A stretch of DNA of 64,000 nucleotides from SB11 sp035906255 (GTDB taxonomy: Bacteria; Bacteroidota; Bacteroidia; UBA8524). Location of the stretch: assembly GCA_035906255.1 (NCBI GenBank), contig JAMIFM010000029.1, forward strand, positions 124,001 to 188,000, read 5' to 3'. Every line of letters begins with the position of its first letter. Within the stretch, counting starts at the first letter, position 1. This document shows, piece by piece, positions 17,673-26,535 of the stretch. Position numbers and translations under genes: made by a program. Below the pieces are notes generated by a model. That model was given only the letters and a program-made list of their open reading frames with translations. It made no database searches and had not been told where the DNA came from.

Positions 17673-17771
17673 TTTAACTCCACCCATAGCCCAACATTTC
17701 CCCTCTCTAAATTTAGAGAGGGGAAATGTTGGGCTATCCCACGATTATAAAATGGTTAGGGGTGAGTTAAA
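17673..17771. repeat. MITE-like repeat, copy A (contains a 52-bp perfect palindrome)
   Basis: Terminal inverted repeats TTTAACTC (17673) and GAGTTAAA (to 17771) enclose a perfect palindrome at 17686-17737 with 26-nt arms and no loop, centred on CTAAATTTAG. The same ends and the CCCTCTCTAAA/TTTAGAGAGGG core recur at 40261, 43229, 43745 and 43946. It lies after the flotillin stop, where it may also terminate transcription. Confidence 0.85.
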
Positions 17772-17889
17772 ACCGTTCAACAGCATTGCGCATAGCTTAA
17801 CTCATTGCGCTGTCAACCTAAGCTTGCCGAAAGAACCAACCCCCCATTATCTTTCATTGCGGGGTCTTCCGAAGCAGTTCAAAAATCTC

Positions 17890-18870
17890 TTACTTTTCCT
17901 TTACAGCCTTAGGCCAAAAAGCACGGCCTATATCGCCCATAGAGAGGACATTTAGCGGAAACTCCAACGCTACATGCAGCAAACTCATAAACGATAAGAT
18001 TAAGAATCCTGTTTTGTAATCCATCATACACAAGGCAACCACAAATACCCATATTCCTGTAATAAATGATAAACGTGCTTTTGAAACTTCGTGCCATTTA
18101 ATCACTGTGGTTTTAGAAAACCAGTTGAAATAATGATAGGTATAAGCAAACGCTATCAAACTCATTACCTTTAGCGGGCCTTGCCCCACAAATACATCGT
18201 TTAACTGCGAAAATGTGCCCCACCCAAATACTTTAACCAGTGCCGCATTAAGCGTAGCCAATGGCAATATGTACAACTCCTTTGCCTTATCACTTACCGT
18301 ATAATGGCTAAAGCCATATTGGGGCAGCATAATAAGCAATATACACCCTATAAATACCAATACCGAAGCATACTCAGGCCACGTTTTGTTTTTCAATGCA
18401 CCGCTTACTAAAAACAGTCCGGTAAAAATTAGCACATGAATAATAGTAGGCAAAAGCACTCCAAACAAAATAATAAACGAGTAATTAGCTCCTAAATCAA
18501 AATACACCGCCGTTAAAAACACCCCGAAGAAATAAGCAAGGTTCACCCATAACGATTTATGTCTTATAAGGCCTATTGCATAAGCAAAAGCACCCATTAT
18601 AACAGGTATTTGGTAAGGAGCCATTCCTGATTTTTTATCAATGGAGGGAAGCATTAAAAATATTGCCAATACTACCAACACAACCACATTCCATTTTGAG
18701 ATGGAAAAGAAATTACGCTTCTCCAGCCACGAAATCTCTGTTAAGTAATGCAAAGGGCCCAAAACGATAATAGAAAACAAAAACAATTCAAAGGGGAATA
18801 GCAGTGCCAGCAGAACACTCAACAGCATTAACCCGATGTTTACATAACTTATAGTGGCGTTTGCTTTCAT
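17890..18870 (-). CDS. polytopic membrane protein of unknown function
   Basis: The 326-residue protein is almost entirely hydrophobic with about nine or ten predicted membrane helices. Conserved-looking polar positions inside or next to helices include LGPLHYLTEISWLEKRN (residues ~36-53), a KWHEVSKAR loop (~255) and LLHVALEFPLN near the C-terminus, so buried His residues could bind metal or haem. I do not recognise the family with confidence; it recalls Brp/Blh-type membrane oxygenases only in general style. It is transcribed away from the PadR operon. Confidence 0.65.
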   Translation of the reverse strand: MKANATISYVNIGLMLLSVLLALLFPFELFLFSIIVLGPLHYLTEISWLEKRNFFSISKWNVVVLVVLAIFLMLPSIDKKSGMAPYQIPVIMGAFAYAIGLIRHKSLWVNLAYFFGVFLTAVYFDLGANYSFIILFGVLLPTIIHVLIFTGLFLVSGALKNKTWPEYASVLVFIGCILLIMLPQYGFSHYTVSDKAKELYILPLATLNAALVKVFGWGTFSQLNDVFVGQGPLKVMSLIAFAYTYHYFNWFSKTTVIKWHEVSKARLSFITGIWVFVVALCMMDYKTGFLILSFMSLLHVALEFPLNVLSMGDIGRAFWPKAVKEK

Positions 18871-18942
18871 TGCGGCAAGTTAGCAAACAAACCTTAAAAC
18901 AAAACTTCTTCCGCAGGCTCAGAACGCACTCCGACAGACTTC

Positions 18943-18978
18943 TTTTGGCAAGCTCAGAATATTTAAGGCTTGCCAAAA
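18943..18978. repeat. 11-bp inverted repeat in a divergent intergenic region
   Basis: TTTTGGCAAGC and GCTTGCCAAAA are separated by 14 nt. It lies between the membrane protein start (18870) and the PadR promoter. Neither gene ends here, so it is not an obvious terminator; its role is unknown. Confidence 0.55.
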
Positions 18979-19047
18979 AACCAACATTGCCTACTATATG
19001 TTCATCCTCAAAAAGTTATATTTTATAGAATACTATCTTTTAAATGG

Positions 19048-19088
19048 TACTATGTATTGCATAGTATTATAAATTTACTTTATCTTTG
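19048..19088 (+). promoter_or_regulatory. padR-family promoter with operator-like inverted repeat
   Basis: A TACTATG-N5-CATAGTA inverted repeat (19048-19066) overlaps a TTG at the -33 position (19057-19059). A Bacteroidota -7 element TATCTTTG lies at 19081-19088, 21 nt downstream. A half site AATACTAT occurs just upstream (19029). The layout suggests that PadR binds over its own -33 element. This is inferred from sequence only. Confidence 0.6.
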
Positions 19089-19092
19089 TATT

Positions 19093-19425
19093 GTGAATTT
19101 AGATAATATACAATCGCAAATGCGCAAAGGAGTGCTTGAATACTGCATTCTTGCCATTATAGCCCGTGAGGAGATATACGCCTCGGATATACTTGCCAAA
19201 CTAAAGGAGGCAAGCCTGCTGGTGGTTGAGGGAACGCTATATCCGCTGCTTACCCGATTAAAAAACGCAGGGCTGCTAAACTACCGTTGGGTAGAAAGCC
19301 AGCAAGGGCCACCGCGTAAGTATTACTCTATTACCGATGCTGGAAAATCGTTTTTGGAAGAGTTGAACACCACATGGAAAGATTTAAACAATGCGGTGCT
19401 CACAGCCACAGGGCAAACACTTTAA
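19093..19425 (+). CDS. PadR-family transcriptional regulator
   Basis: The ~110-residue winged-helix repressor carries the PadR core: MRKGVLEYCILAIIAREEIYASDILAKL, then VVEGTLYPLLTRLKNAGLLNYRWVES and GPPRKYYSITDAGKSFLEEL. The frame is open to 18970, but those residues run through the promoter. I prefer the GTG at 19093 (VNLDNIQSQMRKG...), as PadR proteins of this group usually have that short leader; the ATG at 19120 is the alternative. The gene precedes a PspC/GIN-domain protein by 43 bp, a pairing seen often in Bacteroidota, and is probably autoregulated. Confidence 0.88.
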   Translation: MNLDNIQSQMRKGVLEYCILAIIAREEIYASDILAKLKEASLLVVEGTLYPLLTRLKNAGLLNYRWVESQQGPPRKYYSITDAGKSFLEELNTTWKDLNNAVLTATGQTL

Positions 19426-19468
19426 CAAACTATGAAAACCTTATACCAATAAAAACACTACGACTACA

Positions 19469-21739
19469 ATGAACAAGATAATAAGCATTAACCTTAAAGG
19501 GTTTATTTTTCAGGTGGAGGAGGAAGCCTACGACTGCCTGAAACAGTACCTTGAGCAATTGAACCGACGCTTTGCCAAGGACGAAAGCCGCCTTGAAATT
19601 ATAGACGATATTGAAAGCCGCCTTGCCGAAATGATGCAAGAAAGGCTAAAAACAAAATCGGCAATTACGATGGCTGATGTTGAAGAAATAGTAGCCATTA
19701 TGGGTAACCCTGCTGACTTTGAAACCGAAGAAGGAGAAAGTGAGCCTGCAAATGAGGAGAAAAAAGACAGCAAAACCAACTACACCGGTTATACAGATGA
19801 TTTTGCAGCTAAGCGATTCTTTAGGGACACTGAAAACAGCATTTTGGGCGGCGTATGTTCAGGCGCAGGCCATTATTTCGGTATCGACCCGCTTTGGATA
19901 CGTTTGGGTTTCTTGTTTTTGTTTTTTGTAGTGGGTACAGGGCTACTGTTCTACATTATACTGTGGGTTATTATCCCTGAGGCAAAAACTCAATCGGATC
20001 GTTTGCGCATGAAGGGCGAAAAAGTGAACGTTGACAATATTGAAAAAGCGGTAAAAGAGGAATATGAGCGCGTAAAAAAAAATTTTGACGATTACCGCAC
20101 AGGTAAAGGCGGTAAAGTGGGGCAGGCTGTGAGCAAAGGAGTAGGTATAATGGGCGATATAGCCTCGGGCTTTTTAAAGTTCATTAGCAAGTTGGTTGGT
20201 GCAGGCCTGCTGGTAGTTGCCATTATACTGTTTATAACGTTTGTAGCCCTTTTGGCAAATTTAATGAGCAACGGTACATTGCCTGTCCTTTCCTTAGCCT
20301 TTGAAAACACAAACGATTTTTGGTTAGTCGTTTCATCAAGTTTATTGCTGTTGCTGCTAATGGTGGCAGGCATTATATCTTCAGCACTAAAACTGCTTAA
20401 CCCACGACTTAAAATGTGGAGTAACAGAGCCATTACTTACCCTACCACGGCACTTTCAATAGTTGCCGTAGTAGTATTGGTAATAATGGCGGTAAAATAC
20501 GGCAGCTCATTCTCAAGCAGGCAATCCGTTACATCCACACAAAAACTAAATGCAGGCGATACGCTTATTATCTCAGCATTTAATCCGGTTTACTTTAAAG
20601 TGTATGGAGAATACGACGGCCACGCAGATAGGTTTTATGAATCTAAAAAGTTCTTCCCAACCACCTTCAATTTTGTACACTCGGCCAACAACTCAATCCT
20701 AAACGATTCATTGTGGCACATTGCCCGATTTGAAGTACAACGCAGCCAGAAAGATGTTTGGGAACTTGAGATAATCCGCTCATCACACGGACAGGACGAT
20801 TATACGGCAAGGTTGTATGCTGAGAAAATACCGTTGGATTATATGGTAACCGACCAAAAATTAACCTTGAACACCCATTTTTATGCAGGGAAGAATATTC
20901 CCTACCGCGACCAAGAGATTATATACCGCTTGTGGGTTCCCAAAAATAAGGTGGTGTGGTTTGAGCAAGGAGTAACCGAGATTATGGAGTTTGGTTTGAA
21001 ACACCGTGTTACCGACCCGAATAACTATGGGTTGATATGGCAAATGGGTGAAAACGGACTAAAGTGCTTGGATTGCCGCAAAATTGATAACGGCTCGATA
21101 CCGGCAGATGCTAAGTGGTTTCATTTAGACAATTTTAATGAGGTTGATATGAACATACCCGCCACAGTAAAAATTAACCAAGGTGATGAATATACGGTGG
21201 CCGTGCATGGCCCCTCTCGAGTGAAAGAGAATGTTGAAATACGGGTAGAGGGTGGCAAACTTAAAGTAGGTTACGATGCAGGATTGTTTGACATTTTTGA
21301 TGGCTATAACATAAGCGATATACAGATACTGATTACCATGCCCAAACTAACCAGAGTAGAAGGCAGCGGAGCCAACCAAATAGAATTGCGCGGCGTGAAG
21401 GGTGAAAAGCTGGTAATTGAACTAAACGGAGCTTGCCGACTGGAAGGAGAGGCTGATGTGAGGGAAGTGAAACTGGAAATGAACGGAAGCTCAACTGTTG
21501 AATTGGAAGGAAGGGCAGAACTGGTGGATGCTGATATAACCGGAGCATCAAAGTTAAGAGCGTTTGATATGATAGCCGACACTTACAACCTTGAGATTGT
21601 GGGGGCAAGCCATGCCGAAATAAATGCACAAAAGGAGATTAAGGGAGAAATATCCGGTGCGGGAGAAGTGCAATACAAAGGCACTCCGGCGCTAAAAGTT
21701 CAAACTACGGGTGCATCAACATTAAAAGCTGCCCCATAA
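19469..21739 (+). CDS. PspC domain plus GIN-type (DUF2807) envelope protein
   Basis: In order, the 756-residue protein has an N-terminal cytoplasmic helical region (to ~110), a PspC domain (RDTENSILGGVCSGAGHYFGIDPLWIRLGFL, ~118-172) with a membrane helix, three or four further membrane helices (~230-345), an extracytoplasmic region, and a C-terminal beta-helical GIN domain (~530-756: VEGSGANQIELRGVKGEKLVIELNG ... ITGASKLRAFD). PspC proteins relate to envelope-stress sensing. Together with the upstream PadR gene it probably forms a stress-regulated operon. Confidence 0.85.
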   Translation: MNKIISINLKGFIFQVEEEAYDCLKQYLEQLNRRFAKDESRLEIIDDIESRLAEMMQERLKTKSAITMADVEEIVAIMGNPADFETEEGESEPANEEKKDSKTNYTGYTDDFAAKRFFRDTENSILGGVCSGAGHYFGIDPLWIRLGFLFLFFVVGTGLLFYIILWVIIPEAKTQSDRLRMKGEKVNVDNIEKAVKEEYERVKKNFDDYRTGKGGKVGQAVSKGVGIMGDIASGFLKFISKLVGAGLLVVAIILFITFVALLANLMSNGTLPVLSLAFENTNDFWLVVSSSLLLLLLMVAGIISSALKLLNPRLKMWSNRAITYPTTALSIVAVVVLVIMAVKYGSSFSSRQSVTSTQKLNAGDTLIISAFNPVYFKVYGEYDGHADRFYESKKFFPTTFNFVHSANNSILNDSLWHIARFEVQRSQKDVWELEIIRSSHGQDDYTARLYAEKIPLDYMVTDQKLTLNTHFYAGKNIPYRDQEIIYRLWVPKNKVVWFEQGVTEIMEFGLKHRVTDPNNYGLIWQMGENGLKCLDCRKIDNGSIPADAKWFHLDNFNEVDMNIPATVKINQGDEYTVAVHGPSRVKENVEIRVEGGKLKVGYDAGLFDIFDGYNISDIQILITMPKLTRVEGSGANQIELRGVKGEKLVIELNGACRLEGEADVREVKLEMNGSSTVELEGRAELVDADITGASKLRAFDMIADTYNLEIVGASHAEINAQKEIKGEISGAGEVQYKGTPALKVQTTGASTLKAAP

Positions 21740-21776
21740 TAACCATACAACTCTTTTCATTCACAGTGTTTTTTTG

Positions 21777-21804
21777 AAGGTCGTGCGCAAGCACGGCCTT
21801 TTTT
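21777..21804 (+). terminator. terminator of the padR-pspC operon
   Basis: An AAGGTCGTGC-GCAA-GCACGGCCTT hairpin (one G-T pair) with a GCAA tetraloop, followed by a T run. Confidence 0.85.
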
Positions 21805-22064
21805 GTCATACAAAAACACTATAAGCACTTACTATTTTAAAATTGATGCTCGGCAAAGCTGAAAATATTTTGTTAACCGTTAAAAAAATCGGAAAGAGCT
21901 GTAAACACTCAAATCCTGCCACATAAAATACTCAAAATTTAAAATAATTCGCCGTTAGCTAAAAAGATTTAAGCCCAATAAATATCTGTTTGCGGTAATA
22001 TCATAAATCTTTAACCGTAAGTCCTTTTCCAATAAAAAAATATTTACTTATTTGCATACGGTTA
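21805..22064. other. AT-rich intergenic region
   Basis: About 260 bp between the operon terminator and the small membrane-protein ORF. It has no convincing ORF. It presumably carries the promoter of the 22065 ORF, but no clean TAnnTTTG match is present. Confidence 0.35.
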
Positions 22065-22205
22065 ATGAAACAAAAGAAAAAACCCGCCTTAACCTGGGAA
22101 CGTCACCAACAACGCCAAAAAAGAATACAGTTTGTTTTTTGGGTTTTTGTGGCCACTATATTCATAGTGCTTTTAGGTCTGTTTGTATTTTTTGAATTCA
22201 CATGA
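22065..22205 (+). CDS. 46-residue single-pass membrane protein
   Basis: ATG at 22065, TGA at 22203-22205. The product starts with a basic, polar segment (MKQKKKPALTWERHQQRQKR) and continues with one hydrophobic helix (FVFWVFVATIFIVLLGLFVFF). The positive-inside pattern suggests a cytoplasmic N-terminus. It ends 24 bp before the convergent thiamine pyrophosphokinase stop. No family is recognised; the call rests on the well-formed helix and charge layout. Confidence 0.5.
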   Translation: MKQKKKPALTWERHQQRQKRIQFVFWVFVATIFIVLLGLFVFFEFT

Positions 22206-22228
22206 TAGGGTATCCTCAAGCCTGCACT

Positions 22229-22891
22229 CTAATCATGGCATTCCATCAGCAATAAATCGCCTTCGGTATAACTGATTTTCACAATACCGTTCTGCGAAGC
22301 TTCGTTGCTGTTTCCTATCCGTTTACCCAATTCAAGCCATTCGTTCGTAAGATTATACAAAAGCCCCTCGGTAATAATGCCACCCGCAAAACCAACTGGC
22401 ACCAGCGATAAAATAGTTCCTTTCGGGTACCACTTTTCAAAACTCCCGTTAATCGGGAAAATTTTGGAATAATTGTCCCACATCACCAAATTAATCCGGT
22501 TTTTATACTTCACTAAGTTGGTAATATTCGCCATAGTATGGTCGGCACGCAATCCGGTAGCCCAAATAATATTAACGGCAGGGTAGCCTTCCCCAAGCAA
22601 ATAATCAATTCCTTTTTCAAGGTCGGTTTTATTTTGGTCGGGCGTATGCACAACCGTCACCGGCTGGTGATGGGCAAGTTTTTCTTCGGGGCGGTGTTCG
22701 CGGTCAAAATCCCCCAAAACAATATCAATCTTAATCCCAAGCTCCAAAACACGGTCAAGGGCACCGTCAAGCACCATCACTGTAGGTTGCCACTCCAGCA
22801 ACTGCCCCATCAGTTCGGCACTGCATTCCTCGCCGTTGGCTATAATCAGCGCAGGCTCTTGTTTCTCTTTCACAAAATGGTGAGACGACAT
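22229..22891 (-). CDS. thiamine pyrophosphokinase
   Basis: The ~220-residue enzyme transfers pyrophosphate from ATP to thiamine. Family motifs are LDGALDRVLELGIKIDIVLGDFD (the GDFD motif), TPDQNKTDLEKGIDYLL (the DQxxTD motif) and WATGLRADHTMANI (the GxRxDH motif). The C-terminal part is the beta-sandwich thiamine-binding domain. I use the ATG at 22891 (MSSHHFVKEKQEPALIIANGE); an in-frame start at 22918 is possible. The gene may correspond to thiN. Confidence 0.85.
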   Translation of the reverse strand: MSSHHFVKEKQEPALIIANGEECSAELMGQLLEWQPTVMVLDGALDRVLELGIKIDIVLGDFDREHRPEEKLAHHQPVTVVHTPDQNKTDLEKGIDYLLGEGYPAVNIIWATGLRADHTMANITNLVKYKNRINLVMWDNYSKIFPINGSFEKWYPKGTILSLVPVGFAGGIITEGLLYNLTNEWLELGKRIGNSNEASQNGIVKISYTEGDLLLMECHD

Positions 22892-23005
22892 AGTTGGCAA
22901 TATTACACCGCATATCACAAAAAATCAGGTGCTTTTTTACATTTGGCTTACTTAAATACAACCCTTCTGCCATTATCAATCGTCTATTAAAAAAGATTAT
23001 TATCT

Positions 23006-23013
23006 TACATTTG
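23006..23013 (+). promoter_or_regulatory. -7 promoter element TACATTTG
   Basis: Exact TAnnTTTG match 18 bp before the TTG start at 23032. No clear -33 TTG partner is seen. Confidence 0.45.
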
Positions 23014-23031
23014 CTTAAACCGCCTAACCAA

Positions 23032-25095
23032 TTGAAAACTATTAGCAAACCCGTATTGATTATTTTGGTGGCAATGCTGGCTTTTGCCTCTTGCCGTCGC
23101 GATGAATACTCGTCGTGGGAAACCAATATGCTCACCCCCATTGCAAGCACTTCGCTAACGCTCGACCAATTGGTGACCGACTCGGTTGTGAGAGAAAATT
23201 TAGACAGCACATTGCAGTTGGTTTTTGACCATACCCTATACACTGCCCGTGCCAAAGATTTTTTTGTGGTGCCTGATACCGAGGTGAAAGCCACCCTTAC
23301 GCTGGAAAAATTAGTGCTTTCAGACCGCACACTGTCGCAGGCTATCACGCTTGAACAGGCTTTTCCCGGTGCAGCAGCATTGCATGGCTTTACGGTAAAC
23401 GTTCCTGCACAAAACGTAACCAGCGTTCCCCCCACCCCCATTGATGCCAGCTCATTTTTTCAAACAGCATTGTTAAATGAAGGGTATATCGATTTTTCAA
23501 TCAGCAATGGTTTCCCTGTTGATATTGAAGAAGTAGAGTTTAAATTGATAAACAAGGTTACGGGCAATACTTTGGCTACTGATAAGCTCACCAACATCAT
23601 GTCGGGTCAAACAAAAACATCTACCAGCAGCCTTGCAGGCAAACAGGTGGATGCCTCGTTGGAAGTGCAGGTAATCAGTATGAAAACATACGCTACACCC
23701 AACCCTGTTACGGTAAACAAAAACGATAAAGTAAATATTACCATTATCGTGCGCGGCTTAAAGCCACAAAGTGCCACGGCCATTTTCCCTTCGCAAAGTG
23801 TGCATAGCAAAGATGAAAACGCCTTGTATAATTTTAACGGGGCTGAAATGAAAAAACTACGCATAAAGTCAGGGACTTTGCGCTTGCGCATTGTGAGCAC
23901 CATACAAGAAAACATGACGGTGTATTACAGCATACCTCACGCAACGCTCAACGGAAACTCGGTAAGTGAAGTGCTAAAGGTGAATGCCGCCCCACCGGGT
24001 GGAGGAACGGATGTGATAAAGGATATTCCCTTAGCAGGTTATACGATAGATTTAAGAGGGCGCAATCCATCGGTTGATGATACCGTAAACGCCTTTTGGA
24101 ACTTGCTGAATGTAACGCTTGATTCATCGGGAAGGCAAACCAGTGTTTCGCTTAGCGATAGTGTTTATATCTACTACGGTTTGTTGGATATGGTAGCTGA
24201 ACATGCCGAAGGTTATTTTAGCCAGCAGGTGCTAAAAGCAGGCCCCGCCACACAAGCCTTTAGTATGTTTAAAAACACTACGGGCAATATTGATTTTGAA
24301 GATATGGATCTTACGGTGAACCTTGTGAACGGTATAGGTGCTGATGCAAAGGTGGATATTAAAAGCCTTAAATCGCGCAATACACGCACGGGCAGTACTG
24401 TGGCTCTTAATGCACCATCGCTTATAGGCACACCTGTAAACATACCCCGTGCAACGGATAATCCGTTTATGGAAAAGAAAAACTCGTATCTGCTCAATAA
24501 AAACAACTCAAACGTTAAGGCATTTATCCTTAACCTGCCCGATGAGTTGGAGTATGACATGGAAATAACTACCAATCCCAATGGTAACGTATCTAACTGG
24601 AAAGATTTTATTTACGATAAATCAGAAATAAGAGCCGATTTAAGGTTGAGCATGCCCCTTTCGATATTGGCAGATAATTTAGTACTGGCCGATACGCTGG
24701 CTTTTGAAATGTTTAGCGACGGTAATCTGAACCGCGTAAAAGAAGGCTCGTTTAATATTATTATTGATAATTCGTTCCCCTTTTCGGCAGGCGTTCAATT
24801 GTACCTTATGGATGATTTTGGCAATATCACCGACTCTGTGGTAGCAGTGCCCAACAACATTGTAACAGCGGGTAATGTTGATGTGAATACCAACAAAGTA
24901 ATTACTCCCGTTCGTTCGGTACTTAAAGCCTACTTTAGCCGTGAAAGGATGGATAAGGTAAAACAATCTAAGCGGTTATTGGTGCGCACTGTTTTTAATA
25001 CCCCAAAAAACAGCTCAACCCCAGTTAAAATATACAGCCATTATAAATTCGACGTTAAACTTACCGGTGATTTTGTTTATGAACAACGCTTTTAG
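23032..25095 (+). CDS. large hypothetical lipoprotein
   Basis: The best start is the TTG at 23032, which gives a compact lipoprotein signal (LKTISKPVLIILVAMLAFASC, split by lipobox AFASC). The frame is open to 22894, but a promoter-like TACATTTG lies inside that extension. The mature ~665 residues are beta-rich with Thr/Asn/Val-rich strands and no recognised domain. The next gene, an outer-membrane barrel, overlaps its last 17 bp (25079-25095). The pair probably forms an outer-membrane complex of lipoprotein plus barrel (inference). Confidence 0.7.
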   Translation: MKTISKPVLIILVAMLAFASCRRDEYSSWETNMLTPIASTSLTLDQLVTDSVVRENLDSTLQLVFDHTLYTARAKDFFVVPDTEVKATLTLEKLVLSDRTLSQAITLEQAFPGAAALHGFTVNVPAQNVTSVPPTPIDASSFFQTALLNEGYIDFSISNGFPVDIEEVEFKLINKVTGNTLATDKLTNIMSGQTKTSTSSLAGKQVDASLEVQVISMKTYATPNPVTVNKNDKVNITIIVRGLKPQSATAIFPSQSVHSKDENALYNFNGAEMKKLRIKSGTLRLRIVSTIQENMTVYYSIPHATLNGNSVSEVLKVNAAPPGGGTDVIKDIPLAGYTIDLRGRNPSVDDTVNAFWNLLNVTLDSSGRQTSVSLSDSVYIYYGLLDMVAEHAEGYFSQQVLKAGPATQAFSMFKNTTGNIDFEDMDLTVNLVNGIGADAKVDIKSLKSRNTRTGSTVALNAPSLIGTPVNIPRATDNPFMEKKNSYLLNKNNSNVKAFILNLPDELEYDMEITTNPNGNVSNWKDFIYDKSEIRADLRLSMPLSILADNLVLADTLAFEMFSDGNLNRVKEGSFNIIIDNSFPFSAGVQLYLMDDFGNITDSVVAVPNNIVTAGNVDVNTNKVITPVRSVLKAYFSRERMDKVKQSKRLLVRTVFNTPKNSSTPVKIYSHYKFDVKLTGDFVYEQRF

Positions 25096-26401
25096 AGTAC
25101 CCGCAGCCATTGCTGCTACCCTTTTGTTTCTTAGCGGGCTGAAAGCACAAACCGATACCTCACAAGGTTTTGTTGCCACCCCAAACCCGCTTGACAGGTT
25201 TACGGCGTTTTATATGCACCCGCTGAGCAGCCACTACGAGGGCAATATGTTTGAGGCCGATTATGGCCTTGAGTTTAGCTCTAACTGCGCAGTAAACGGT
25301 CTTGCGTATGATTTTTACCTGAAAAAACCACTGCATGGTGCTGATATAAAAACCACTACTGATAAACTATCGGCACTAAACATTGGAGGAAGGGAAACCA
25401 ATACCGGATTTCAGTTCGTTATTTCTCCCAAAAAAATGTACAACCACCTGTTTACGGTAAAGTATGCGTTCCGCAGGCATCAAAGTGTGGAGTTTACTAA
25501 CGATTTTGGCAATTTCTTTTTTAAAGGGAATAAAGAAGGAGCCGGCAAAGAGCAAATTTTTGACGACCTGCAATATTTTACCACCCGCTACGATGCCTTG
25601 CAGTTGGGCTGGACACGCTTTTTTACCATTAAAGGCCGCAGGGCAAACATTGCAATAAGTGCAGGACTTGCAAGAGGGTTTGAGTACCGCCGCTATGATG
25701 TAGGCCGCTCACGGATGTTGACAGAAGCCAACGGTGAATACATTGATTTATCGCTGGAGCTGGAGGCTAAACAAAGTTATTTTCAGCCCTACCGTCCTTT
25801 TTACTTAGAACCTTCGGGCTGGGGTGCTATTTGCGACGTGAAGTTTAACATGGCCATTAATGAAAAAACAGGGATAGGGGTTGACATAAGCGATATTGGT
25901 TTTATCCGCTGGAAAGAAGGCTCTGCCGTCTATTCGCGCCGCGATACCACCATACGGTACGAAGGGGTGTTTGTTTCATCGCCCGACAGCTTAAGCAGTC
26001 CGGGCTATGTGGAACGTTTGGGCGACAGCATAGTTACCCGTTTCAATATTCCGTTTTCGGCAAATGCTTTTAACTCTGTTTTGCCCGCCCGTTTTGCATT
26101 AACTTATTATCTTAAGTTCAATGATAAGCACTTTTTAAACATCCGCTTGCGTGCTATGGCCATTGCCAGCTACCGTCCGCAGTTGAATATTGAATCGGTA
26201 AATTTTATCGGCAAAAAATTCTACTCTACCACAGGTATTTCAATTGGCGGTTTTGGCCCTTTTGATATTTACCAATCGTGCGGTTGGCAAATTACCAAAC
26301 GTTACTCTGCCGCATTGGGGTTGTTTGGTATTGAAGGAATGTTACTGCCTACACAAACCGCAGGGTTTGGCGGTAGGCTTGCCGTTGCTGCGCGTTTGTA
26401 G
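25079..26401 (+). CDS. DUF5723-like outer-membrane protein
   Basis: The ATG at 25079 gives a signal peptide (MNNAFRVPAAIAATLLFLSGLKAQ). The ~440-residue product has the barrel-like alternation and an N-terminal YMHPLSSHYEGNMFEADYGLEFS segment typical of the DUF5723 family, and ends GGRLAVAARL. Function unknown. Its start overlaps the end of the upstream lipoprotein gene by 17 bp, which suggests translational coupling. Confidence 0.65.
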   Translation: MNNAFRVPAAIAATLLFLSGLKAQTDTSQGFVATPNPLDRFTAFYMHPLSSHYEGNMFEADYGLEFSSNCAVNGLAYDFYLKKPLHGADIKTTTDKLSALNIGGRETNTGFQFVISPKKMYNHLFTVKYAFRRHQSVEFTNDFGNFFFKGNKEGAGKEQIFDDLQYFTTRYDALQLGWTRFFTIKGRRANIAISAGLARGFEYRRYDVGRSRMLTEANGEYIDLSLELEAKQSYFQPYRPFYLEPSGWGAICDVKFNMAINEKTGIGVDISDIGFIRWKEGSAVYSRRDTTIRYEGVFVSSPDSLSSPGYVERLGDSIVTRFNIPFSANAFNSVLPARFALTYYLKFNDKHFLNIRLRAMAIASYRPQLNIESVNFIGKKFYSTTGISIGGFGPFDIYQSCGWQITKRYSAALGLFGIEGMLLPTQTAGFGGRLAVAARL

Positions 26402-26450
26402 AAATCACCGCTCAACCCAATGAGCATAAAGCCCGCCTCTTTTAATAGAT

Positions 26451-26483
26451 ACTTCCCGAAAGGTTTTAAACCCTTCGGGAAGT
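26451..26483. terminator. hairpin between convergent genes
   Basis: A 10-bp stem (ACTTCCCGAA / TTCGGGAAGT) continues into an inner GGTTTTAAACC. It is likely a bidirectional terminator for the two converging genes. Confidence 0.65.
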
Positions 26484-26497
26484 TACTCGTTCAAAGA

Positions 26498-26516
26498 CCT
26501 GAATTTTATATTCAGG
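26498..26516 (+). terminator. second hairpin between convergent genes
   Basis: CCTGAA-TTTTATA-TTCAGG followed by CTTATTTT on the plus strand; a weak terminator. Confidence 0.45.
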
Positions 26517-26535
26517 CTTATTTTACACCGGATTA

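Noticed and set aside
17890..18870. Brp/Blh carotene oxygenase
   Set aside because: The helices and His residues recall the family only loosely; the characteristic motifs are not clearly present.
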